A stretch of DNA of 64,000 nucleotides from Chloroflexota bacterium (GTDB lineage: Bacteria; Chloroflexota; Anaerolineae; Anaerolineales; UBA11579). A model generated the notes under the pieces. It worked only from the letters and a program-made list of their open reading frames with translations. It was not told the DNA's origin and did no database searches. Each line of letters starts with the position of its first letter. Positions within the stretch are counted from its first letter, which is position 1. Location of the stretch: NCBI GenBank assembly GCA_016191875.1, contig JACPVG010000029.1, positions 62,001-126,000 of the forward strand. The letters run 5' to 3'. The position numbers were made by a program, and so were the translations under genes. Of this stretch, positions 30,747-38,517 are shown one piece after another.

Positions 30747-33437
30747 ATGCCCAAGCATCTAAGCATTCGCTGGAAACTTCTGCTGCCGTTTTTGTTTTTA
30801 ATCATCATGGTGCTGCTGGTGCTCCTGCCGGCTGTGCGGGGATTCGCCGGAAGTCGCATCGAAGATGAAGCCGACCGCCGCTTGGCGGACCTGGCCGCGT
30901 CGGTGTCGGCGTTGATCGAGGACTCCGAAAACCAGGCGTTCCTGAGCGCCAACTTTGCCGCCAACCTGAATGAACTCGTTGAGGCAGGGGATGATGTGGA
31001 TCGAATCGCCGAAATCCTGGCGAGCACCAAGGAGGCCCTTGGCCTCCAGGAATTGAGCTATTTTGGGCGCGACTATCGTCCGGGCGACCTGCCGCTGTAC
31101 TACGGCGGCCCAGTGGTGGCGCGCCGCCTGCAGGTGAGCGAAAAAACGACTCAGCTGCGCGACTTTCTCCTGCGGCAGGTGGTCGACAGCGGTATGACTA
31201 CCAGCGGCGTGGTGCTGGCACCCCAGGCTTCGCAGATCATCGGCGTGGCCCCGGTGCGCGGCGGCCGGGGCGGCATCGTCATGGCGGTCATCTTCATCGA
31301 CGAGGGCTTCGTCCAGCGCATCAGCGACATCCTCGGCGCGGACGTTTCCATTGTGGTCGATAACAGCGTGGTTGCCTCCACGATCCCCCAAGATACGGGC
31401 TATGAAAACCTGCTGACGACAGACTTCCTTGCCCTCTCAGCCGGGCCGTCAGGCACAAATCTCGAGTCTGGCGGAGCCCAATACCGCCTGCTGGCGCAGG
31501 TGCTTACTTTGGATGGCGCCGAGCAGGGCGTGGTGCTGGTGGCGCAACCCACGGAAGACCTCCTGCGAGTTCTGAGCGATATCCAGGGACTGCTACTGGT
31601 GTTCGCCGTAGTCGTGGCAGGGACAAGCCTTGTGTTCGGTCTGGGGGTGCTCAACAACTTCTCGCGGCCAATGGCCGAATTGGTGGAAGCGACCCGGCGG
31701 GTCTCTCAGGGCGATTTCAACTACCGGCTGGTGCGTCTGCACAACTTCATGCGCGATGAGATCATCGAGCTGGGCGAGAACTTCAACACGATGACCGAGC
31801 ACCTTCACCGGCTGTATACCGGACTGGAGGAACGCGTGCGGGAGCGCACCGCCGAGCTGGAGGTGGCCCTAAGCGACCTGGCGGTGGCGCGCGATCAGGC
31901 TCTGGACGCCAGCCGCGCCAAGAGCACATTCCTGGCGAACATGAGCCATGAATTGCGCACGCCGTTGAACGCCATCATCGGTTATAGCGAAATGCTGCTG
32001 GAAGATTCACAGGTCTCCGGATACAAGGAAATGGAAAGCGACCTGGATCGCATCCTGGTCTCCAGCCGCCATCTGCTGCAATTAATCAACGACGTGCTGG
32101 ACCTGTCCAAGATCGAAGCCGGGAAGATGGACATCTTCCTGGAATCGTTCGACCTGCGCACGGTCGTGAGCGACACGGCTGATACGGTGCAGACCCTGAT
32201 GGCAAAGAACGAGAACGATTTCAGGATTAATATGGCCGGCCAGTTGGGCGAGATGCTATCGGATGCGACCAAGGTGCGCCAGATTCTTCTGAATCTGCTG
32301 AGCAACTCGGCCAAATTCACTCAGAACGGCCAGATCCATCTGGATGTGCGCCGCGACAAAGTGGACGAGCGCGACTGGCTCACTTTCCGGGTAAAGGACA
32401 CCGGCATCGGCATGACGCCGGACCAGTTGAGCAATCTGTTCCAGGCGTTCCAGCAGGGGGATTCATCCACCACGCGGCATTATGGCGGCACCGGCCTTGG
32501 GTTGGCAATCTGTCGTCATTACTGCCGGATGTTGGGCGGGGACATCCTGGTGGAAAGCGAAAAGGGGGTGGGTTCTGTTTTCACGGTCAAACTGCCGGCG
32601 ACCATGGAGCAGGTTACGGCGGTTCCCGGCGATGCCCTGGCGCGGCCTGAAGATGCCCGGCTGGCGGCCGCGGAGAGCGCCAAGGATGCCAACGGACGCT
32701 GCACGGTGCTGGTCATCGATGACGATCCCTCGGCGCGCGATCTGATGGCGCGCTTCCTGGAAAAAGAGAATCTGCGCGTGGTCACCGCCGAAAACGGCCG
32801 CTCGGGCCTGGAGATGGCCGGCCAGCTGAAACCGGACGTCATCACCCTGGATGTCGTCATGCCGGATCTGGACGGCTGGGCGGTGCTCTCGACGTTGAAG
32901 ACCAACCCGGAACTGAAAGACATCCCGGTCATCATGGTCACCATGTTGGGCGACCGCAGCACCGGCTATATGCTCGGCGCGGCCGATTACCTTATCAAGC
33001 CCATTGACCGGGAGCAGCTTTCGCGGACGTTGCACAAGTACCGATGTGACGTCGGGACGTGCCGGGTGTTACTGGTGGAAGATGACGAGCCGACGCGTGT
33101 GATGATGCGCAGCCTGCTCACCCGCGAGGGCTGGCGCATCACTGAAGCGGAAAACGGCCGTGTGGCCCTGGACAAGGTCGCGCGGGAATTGCCCGACCTT
33201 GTCCTCCTCGACCTGATGATGCCTGAGATGGATGGGTTCGATTTCCTGCACGCGCTGCGGACAGTGCAAGGCGGGAGCGATATCCCGGTGGTGGTATTGA
33301 CGGCCAAGGAATTGACCCCGGAAGACCGTGAGCGCCTATCCGGTTACGTGGAATCGATTCACCAGAAGGGCAGTTACGCCAAAGACCAGCTGCTGGGCGA
33401 AATCCGCGACTTGATCGCCCAGCACACTCAGACCTAG
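30747..33437 (+). CDS. Membrane hybrid histidine kinase with two receiver domains
   Basis: The 896-residue kinase has TM1 (about 9-29), a periplasmic sensor region (about 30-280), TM2 (about 282-305) and a HAMP domain (about 305-357). After a coiled coil comes the DHp domain with its histidine in NMSHELRTPLNAIIGY near residue 401. The HATPase domain shows NLLSNSAKFTQNG, DTGIGM and GGTGLGLAICRHY. Two receivers follow: REC1 (about 653-770, acceptor in ITLDVVMPD) and REC2 (about 773-890, acceptor in VLLDLMMPE). I use the ATG at 30747; a TTG at 30708 would lie almost at the transcription start. It is followed after 19 bases by a CheY-like gene and then a receiver-cyclase, suggesting one phosphorelay. 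Confidence 0.9.
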   Translation: MPKHLSIRWKLLLPFLFLIIMVLLVLLPAVRGFAGSRIEDEADRRLADLAASVSALIEDSENQAFLSANFAANLNELVEAGDDVDRIAEILASTKEALGLQELSYFGRDYRPGDLPLYYGGPVVARRLQVSEKTTQLRDFLLRQVVDSGMTTSGVVLAPQASQIIGVAPVRGGRGGIVMAVIFIDEGFVQRISDILGADVSIVVDNSVVASTIPQDTGYENLLTTDFLALSAGPSGTNLESGGAQYRLLAQVLTLDGAEQGVVLVAQPTEDLLRVLSDIQGLLLVFAVVVAGTSLVFGLGVLNNFSRPMAELVEATRRVSQGDFNYRLVRLHNFMRDEIIELGENFNTMTEHLHRLYTGLEERVRERTAELEVALSDLAVARDQALDASRAKSTFLANMSHELRTPLNAIIGYSEMLLEDSQVSGYKEMESDLDRILVSSRHLLQLINDVLDLSKIEAGKMDIFLESFDLRTVVSDTADTVQTLMAKNENDFRINMAGQLGEMLSDATKVRQILLNLLSNSAKFTQNGQIHLDVRRDKVDERDWLTFRVKDTGIGMTPDQLSNLFQAFQQGDSSTTRHYGGTGLGLAICRHYCRMLGGDILVESEKGVGSVFTVKLPATMEQVTAVPGDALARPEDARLAAAESAKDANGRCTVLVIDDDPSARDLMARFLEKENLRVVTAENGRSGLEMAGQLKPDVITLDVVMPDLDGWAVLSTLKTNPELKDIPVIMVTMLGDRSTGYMLGAADYLIKPIDREQLSRTLHKYRCDVGTCRVLLVEDDEPTRVMMRSLLTREGWRITEAENGRVALDKVARELPDLVLLDLMMPEMDGFDFLHALRTVQGGSDIPVVVLTAKELTPEDRERLSGYVESIHQKGSYAKDQLLGEIRDLIAQHTQT

Positions 33438-33456
33438 CAGGGATCGCAGACGCATC

Positions 33457-33819
33457 ATGGCCACAATCTTGCTGGTTGAAGACAATGAAATGAATCGCGA
33501 TATGTTGACGCGACGCCTGCAGCGCACCGGGCATCAGGTATTGGTCGCCACCAACGGGGCGGAAGGTCTGGACACCGCCCGCGCCAATCGTCCGGATGTG
33601 GTGCTGATGGATATGAGCCTGCCGGTGCTTGACGGTTGGGAGGCCAGCCGCCGCATGAAGGGCGACCCAGACCTCGGCATGATCCCGATCATCGCCCTGA
33701 CCGCCCATGCCATGGCCGAGGACCGCCAGAAGGCTCTGGAGGCGGGCTGCGATGACTACCAGACCAAGCCAATCGACTTCCCGATTTTGATGGAAAAGAT
33801 CGAGCGTCTGCTCAAATGA
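33457..33819 (+). CDS. Stand-alone CheY-like receiver
   Basis: This 120-residue single-domain response regulator has the acidic residues ED10-11 (LLVEDNEMNRD), acceptor Asp in VVLMDMSLPVLDG near residue 53, Thr in IIALTAHAM and the conserved Lys in YQTKPIDF. No output domain follows. Its start lies 19 bases after the hybrid kinase and its stop overlaps the cyclase start by four bases (ATGA), so it is likely a phosphate shuttle or sink between them. Confidence 0.92.
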   Translation: MATILLVEDNEMNRDMLTRRLQRTGHQVLVATNGAEGLDTARANRPDVVLMDMSLPVLDGWEASRRMKGDPDLGMIPIIALTAHAMAEDRQKALEAGCDDYQTKPIDFPILMEKIERLLK

Positions 33820-35435
33820 CCTCTGCGCCTATGGATGCCAGCCCACCCCTAGCGCCTTCCGCAAAAGAATACTACTCGCTGATGCGCCATGAACTGCGCA
33901 CTCCGCTGAATGCCATCATCGGCTACGGCGAAATGCTGCAGGAAGACGCCCGCGACTATTATCTGAACGAATACCAGGAGTCCCTGGACCAGATCGTCGA
34001 GCTGGGAAGAGAACTGAACATCAGCGTCCAGGATCTGCTTGGCACGCCTGAGATCCGCGAGACGCCTGAGAGCGTAGATGTAAACAGCCTGCGCCAGGGG
34101 GTGGTTGCCCGGCTGACGCCACCGGCAGAGAATTTGCTGGCGGTGAGCACGCGGCTGGTTCTGAAAGCCGACGCCGAGAACCAGTCCGTCGTCTCTTCCA
34201 ATCTGGAACGCGTACATACTTCCGCCAAACGGCTGCTGGAGCTGGTGCGCCAGATCGAGAACCATCGGGGTTATGAGTGGGGCGATGGGGCGGATGGCTC
34301 GCAAAAAGCCCTGGACATGGTCCAGCAGTACCAGAGCTACGTTTCCACTCAGAAAAGTCTGGATACCGGCATCCAGCACAACCGTATCTCCGGCGGGCGC
34401 ATCCTGGTAGTGGATGACAACGAGATGAACCGTTCCCTGCTTTTTGACCAGCTCTACCGGCAGGGGCATACGGTGGAAGTTGTCGACAATGGCATGGAAG
34501 CCATCCAGCGCCTGAAGGAAAAGGATTTCGATATCGTCCTGCTGGATGTGATGATGCCGGTGATGGATGGCATCCAGACGCTGGAAATTCTGAAAAACGA
34601 CCCGGACACCCGCGAGCTGCCGGTCATCATGCTTTCGGCCGTGGACGACATGGACAAGGTGGTGCACTGCATCGAGCTGGGCGCCGATGAATACCTGCCC
34701 AAGCCGTTTGAGCGGGTGCTGCTGCGCGCCCGCATCGGCGCGGCGCTGGAGAAAAAGCGCCTGCGCGACCGCGAGCGCATGTATCTTGAGCAGATCGAAC
34801 TGGAGAAGAAGCATTCCGAGGAGTTGCTGCGCGTCATTCTGCCGGAAGAGATCGTCACCGAACTGCGGGAAACAAACAGCGTTGCGCCGCGCCGCTACGA
34901 GGGCGTGGCGGTGATGTTCTGCGATATTGTGGGCTTCACGCCCTACTGCGAGGCGAACCAACCGGAAGACGTTGTTTCGTATCTGCAGGGCCTGGTGGAA
35001 GCCTATGAAGACCTGGCGGCGAAATACAAACTGGAAAAGATAAAGACGGTGGGCGATGCCTTCATGGCGGCCGCCGGCCTGCTCATCCCGCTGGAGAACC
35101 CGGTGGCGAACTGTGTGCGCTGCGGCCTGGATATGCTGGAGGCCACCCAGCGCGTCGCGCCGCACTGGGAAGTACGCATTGGCGTGCACGTGGGACCGGT
35201 GATCGCCGGCGTGGTGGGGCGGAAGAAATACCTGTTCGACCTGTGGGGTGACACAGTCAACACCGCCGCCCGAGTGCAGAGTTATGGAAAACCTGGCACG
35301 GTGTACGTGTCTCCCGAAGCCTGGAGCCAGATCGAGCGTTTTGGGGAGGGTAACTCCGCGGGGGTAGCGGAGATCCGCGGTAAGAGGCCGATGGAGTTGT
35401 TCCGGGTCGATGGAATCCGGTTTTCCAATTACTAA
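33816..35435 (+). CDS. DHp-receiver-adenylate cyclase fusion
   Basis: The 539-residue protein makes cAMP under phosphorelay control. Residues 18-165 form a DHp-like domain with a good H-box (RHELRTPLNAIIGYGEML), but no ATP-binding kinase domain follows, so the histidine can only accept or pass phosphate. A receiver spans about 194-310 (ILVVDDNEMN; acceptor in VLLDVMMPVMDG), then a signalling helix (about 315-350). The class III cyclase (about 362-535) keeps metal Asp residues in FCDIVGFTP and VGDAFM. The adenine-specifying Lys (EKIKTVGD) and Asp (FDLWGD) point to ATP rather than GTP. The start overlaps the CheY-like stop. No cAMP receptor is visible in the window. Confidence 0.9.
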   Translation: MTSAPMDASPPLAPSAKEYYSLMRHELRTPLNAIIGYGEMLQEDARDYYLNEYQESLDQIVELGRELNISVQDLLGTPEIRETPESVDVNSLRQGVVARLTPPAENLLAVSTRLVLKADAENQSVVSSNLERVHTSAKRLLELVRQIENHRGYEWGDGADGSQKALDMVQQYQSYVSTQKSLDTGIQHNRISGGRILVVDDNEMNRSLLFDQLYRQGHTVEVVDNGMEAIQRLKEKDFDIVLLDVMMPVMDGIQTLEILKNDPDTRELPVIMLSAVDDMDKVVHCIELGADEYLPKPFERVLLRARIGAALEKKRLRDRERMYLEQIELEKKHSEELLRVILPEEIVTELRETNSVAPRRYEGVAVMFCDIVGFTPYCEANQPEDVVSYLQGLVEAYEDLAAKYKLEKIKTVGDAFMAAAGLLIPLENPVANCVRCGLDMLEATQRVAPHWEVRIGVHVGPVIAGVVGRKKYLFDLWGDTVNTAARVQSYGKPGTVYVSPEAWSQIERFGEGNSAGVAEIRGKRPMELFRVDGIRFSNY

Positions 35436-35454
35436 CCTTGTGGAGGAGGATCGT

Positions 35455-36516
35455 ATGAAACAGAGTAGGATGTGGGCAGGAGTCAGTCTGTTGGCCGCAG
35501 GCTTGCTGTTGTTCCTGGCAGCCCCGGCCAGCGCCGGACGGCCGGCGCAGTTCGATGACCCGCTGGAGCAGGGGGAGTACCTGGTGAATGCCGTCTGCAT
35601 GGGGTGCCATACGCCGCTGCTGCCGGATTCGTTCACCGAATCGGATATGTCGCGCTATCTGGCGGGCGGCCAGCCCTTCGATCTTGGCCCGTTGGGCGTG
35701 GTGTTCTCCAAGAACCTGACCTCGGACGTGGAGACCGGGCTAGGCGGATGGACGGATGAAGAGATCAAAACCGCCATTCGTACGGGTGTAAGCCGGGACG
35801 GCCTGCATCTGTTCCCGATCATGCCCTACCCGTGGTTCAACAGCATGGCCGATTCGGACCTGGATGCCATTGTGGCCTATCTACGCACCGTGCCAGCAAT
35901 CAACAATGCTGTGCCGCGTGTCCAGATCCTGCCGCCGGAGGCCCTGCCGCAACTGCCGATGCAGAGCGGCATCGTGGCCCCGGACAACTCCGACCCGGTG
36001 GCGCGCGGGCGCTACCTAGTGATGTCCGTCTTCCCGTGCAGTGATTGCCACACACCCGCCGACCCTGAGACCGGCGCGCCGCAATTCGAGCTCTTCCTGA
36101 GCGGCGGCCAGCCCTTCGAAGGACCGTGGGGCATCGTGTATGGCGGAAATATCACACCCGATGAAGAGACTGGCATTGGTGCGTGGACGGATGAGCAGAT
36201 CGTTCGGGTGATGACCGAGGGTATCCGGCCGGACGGTCGCGTGGTGGTGCTGATGCCATCTCACGAGATCGCCAGACTGACAGCTGAGGATGTTGACGCC
36301 ATCGTTGCCTTCCTGCGGGAAGGCGTCCAGCCGGTGAACCGGGTCGTGCCGGAAGCGGCCCTGAACGAGGGTTTCATCCAGTACGTCGAGATCGAGGAAT
36401 CGCCGATGGGGGGCAACAACAACGTGATCATTGGCCTCGTGCTGGTGGGCGTATTGCTGCTGGCGGCGTTCGGCGTTTACCAAAACAGCAAACGCAAGAA
36501 ACCTGAAGGGTCGTAA
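35455..36516 (+). CDS. Membrane-anchored diheme cytochrome c
   Basis: The 353-residue protein has a signal peptide (residues 1-27, ending ASA), two cytochrome c domains with CMGCH (residues 48-52) and CSDCH (about 195-199), and a C-terminal transmembrane anchor (about 323-345) followed by a basic tail. The two halves share a motif (GGQPF...G.V....NLT.D.ETG.G.WTDE.I), so it arose by duplication. GGAGGAGG gives a strong ribosome-binding site. It may carry electrons for the sulfur and multiheme cytochrome cluster on the opposite strand, from which it is separated by a bidirectional terminator. This resembles gluconate/alcohol dehydrogenase-type cytochromes, so other partners are possible. Confidence 0.88.
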   Translation: MKQSRMWAGVSLLAAGLLLFLAAPASAGRPAQFDDPLEQGEYLVNAVCMGCHTPLLPDSFTESDMSRYLAGGQPFDLGPLGVVFSKNLTSDVETGLGGWTDEEIKTAIRTGVSRDGLHLFPIMPYPWFNSMADSDLDAIVAYLRTVPAINNAVPRVQILPPEALPQLPMQSGIVAPDNSDPVARGRYLVMSVFPCSDCHTPADPETGAPQFELFLSGGQPFEGPWGIVYGGNITPDEETGIGAWTDEQIVRVMTEGIRPDGRVVVLMPSHEIARLTAEDVDAIVAFLREGVQPVNRVVPEAALNEGFIQYVEIEESPMGGNNNVIIGLVLVGVLLLAAFGVYQNSKRKKPEGS

Positions 36517-36608
36517 GCGGCCCATAGGCATCTTACGAGGAGAATCGCGCTGGAAGGCCAGAGTCCTTTGTAAAAGGATTTTCGATAGGCTACCTGGTCA
36601 TGTAAGCG

Positions 36609-36642
36609 AAAATCAGGCCCCGTAACCGGGGCCTGATTTTTT
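36609..36642. terminator. Bidirectional Rho-independent terminator
   Basis: AAAATCAGGCCCC pairs perfectly with GGGGCCTGATTTT over 13 bases around a GTAACC loop, with T-runs on both strands. It separates the convergent diheme cytochrome (+) and YedE-rhodanese (-) genes. Just beyond it (36644-36665) lies a GCGGCGCAGACGCAGAGAAAG stretch resembling another dispersed repeat common in such genomes. Confidence 0.93.
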
Positions 36643-36681
36643 CGCGGCGCAGACGCAGAGAAAGGGGAAAGGAGAATGGGG

Positions 36682-37914
36682 CTAACCGCAGCCGCCGCCG
36701 GATGGGCCGCGTTTGAGTTCCAGTTTGACCTTCTTGGTGAACTCGAAGGCGTAGCCGTGAGGGCTGGGGCGAGCGGCCGGATGGCGGGCGCCCAGCGCGG
36801 CGCTGAATGCCTGGCGCAGACTGTCGTCGCCGTGCGTGAACAGGGCGGCATCGTACGGCGCAGTCTCTTCAGCAAACAGGGACAGCCAGTAGTTCACGCC
36901 GCCTTCCAGGATGTAGACGTTGGGGACGTTCTCGGCCACCAGGTATTTCCAGGCCTGGGTGGCGGCGGCTTCGTCGTTGCTCATCAGGATGAAGACGGTG
37001 TTGCCGGGCTGGAGCAAGTACTCGTCCACATTCTCAGGAAGGGCCGCCAGGGGGACGTTGACGGCGTCTTCCAGGTGGAACAGGTTGTAGTCCGCCTCTG
37101 TGCGTACGTCGATGAGGCGAACGACGAGCCGGCGGTCGGCCTGTAATTCCAGCACTTCGCCGGGGTGAACCTGGACCTCGCGGTTATCCAGTTGGGCCTG
37201 GCGGGTTGCCGCCACTTTTGCCCACTTATCGGCGTTGGTGGGCTGGCCGATGACCAGCACGGCCACGGCTACACCAACCAGCGCCAGCGCGCCGTAGCGG
37301 CGGGCGCGCGGCTCAACCTTGAGGTCGCGTTTGCCGAAGATGCGCTCCAGATGCTCGCCGCCCCAGAACATGAACAGGGCCATCAGCGTTACGCCCAGCA
37401 CCACCCAGCCGGTGGGCGCGTTCAGCCAATCCATGATGGTGAGGCGACCGAAGTAGGAGGAGTTGAAGAACGGTTCGTAGAAGCTGACGGTCTCGCCGAA
37501 GACGAAGATGCCGAAGAACACGCCGAGGAGGAATAAGATGCCATCCAGTTTGGCGGTGGCGGCGGCCACGACGGACGTGCCGGGGCAGAAGCCGCCGACG
37601 ATGAAGCCCACGCCCATGATCAGGCCGCCGACGATGCCGGGCCAGAGGTAGGTGGGATTGACCCACACCAGGTTGTAGTCCAGCAGCCCCAGGCCGGAGG
37701 CGAGGAAGATGAGCACCATCGCCACCACAATGGCGGTGAACATCACTTTGAGGACGGTGAGGTCCTTGAAGTAGAACTGCGCCGCCAGTTTGGGTGAATG
37801 GCCGAAGCCGGAGATCTCCAGCGCGTAGCCAAAGCCGAAGCCGATGACAAGATAGACCAGGTAAGCACCCCAGACACCTACCAGGGATTCAAGGGGAAGC
37901 GGAAAAGGCGCCAT
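36682..37914 (-). CDS. YeeE/YedE-type sulfur transporter half fused to a cysteine-less rhodanese domain
   Basis: This 410-residue protein has about six transmembrane helices in residues 10-235, with the conserved GGFCPGTSVVAAA motif near 108-120, a hallmark of thiosulfate-type YeeE/YedE channels. A rhodanese-like domain follows (about 255-365: RLIDVRTEADYNLFHLEDAVNVP). In place of the usual YC-x-x-G-x-R active loop it reads ILMSNDEAAA, so the catalytic cysteine is replaced and the domain may only bind. The protein ends in Gly-rich GGGCG with a lone terminal cysteine, a possible persulfide site. It lies 12 bases after the other YeeE-type gene and 600 bases from the multiheme genes, which suggests sulfur-compound uptake or sulfur relay. 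Confidence 0.82.
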   Translation of the reverse strand: MAPFPLPLESLVGVWGAYLVYLVIGFGFGYALEISGFGHSPKLAAQFYFKDLTVLKVMFTAIVVAMVLIFLASGLGLLDYNLVWVNPTYLWPGIVGGLIMGVGFIVGGFCPGTSVVAAATAKLDGILFLLGVFFGIFVFGETVSFYEPFFNSSYFGRLTIMDWLNAPTGWVVLGVTLMALFMFWGGEHLERIFGKRDLKVEPRARRYGALALVGVAVAVLVIGQPTNADKWAKVAATRQAQLDNREVQVHPGEVLELQADRRLVVRLIDVRTEADYNLFHLEDAVNVPLAALPENVDEYLLQPGNTVFILMSNDEAAATQAWKYLVAENVPNVYILEGGVNYWLSLFAEETAPYDAALFTHGDDSLRQAFSAALGARHPAARPSPHGYAFEFTKKVKLELKRGPSGGGCG

Positions 37915-37926
37915 GACTGCCTCCTC

Positions 37927-38499
37927 CTAGTTCCAGAACTTGCGCAATGTGTAGGCCAGCGCGTAGGCGCCGCCGAAGACGGCGAACATGAAAGCCCAGC
38001 TGCCGACGGAGAGGACTGCGCCGCCGGAGAGAGCCTGTCCGCTGGTGCAACCGCGTGCCAGGCGCGCGCCGAAGCCCATGAAACTGCCGCCCAAGAAGGC
38101 CATGAACCAGCGAGTACGATTGGAGATGTTGGGGCCTTTGTTGGTCTCCAGCTTGATGCGGCCGTTAAGCCAGCCGGAGGTCATACCGCCCAGGAACACG
38201 CCGGCGGTCATCAGTACGACCCAGTTGGCGAGCGGGTTGATGTCGCCGCCAGCCATGGCGAGCAGGTATGAGGTGCGGTCGACGTGCTCCGGGGCGATGA
38301 GGTCTTCGACGAACACCAGGTAGCGGTTCAGGCCGCCGGAGGCGCCCAGGCCGTTGCCAGTGATGAAAAACGCGGCGAACAGCACCAGGCCGAGCAACAG
38401 GCCGCCGAGGTAGGGATGGACGTAGGGTTTGGGCTGGCGCCGGGCGCGAACTCGGGCGGCCGCGCCCTCTTTGCCCTGCGTTTGGGTTGCAATGCTCAT
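37927..38499 (-). CDS. YeeE/YedE-family sulfur transporter half
   Basis: The 190-residue membrane protein has four to five hydrophobic helices. Its signature GFGARLARGCTSGQALSGGA near residues 141-160 is the second half-motif of YeeE/YedE transporters, with a cysteine used for thiosulfate relay in characterised members. Together with the YedE-rhodanese protein encoded 12 bases downstream it would make a two-part transporter, as in PmpA/PmpB-type split forms. It begins 18 bases after the seven-heme cytochrome gene and is therefore part of the same operon. Confidence 0.85.
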   Translation of the reverse strand: MSIATQTQGKEGAAARVRARRQPKPYVHPYLGGLLLGLVLFAAFFITGNGLGASGGLNRYLVFVEDLIAPEHVDRTSYLLAMAGGDINPLANWVVLMTAGVFLGGMTSGWLNGRIKLETNKGPNISNRTRWFMAFLGGSFMGFGARLARGCTSGQALSGGAVLSVGSWAFMFAVFGGAYALAYTLRKFWN

Positions 38500-38517
38500 T
38501 TCAGGTTCCTTTCTCTC

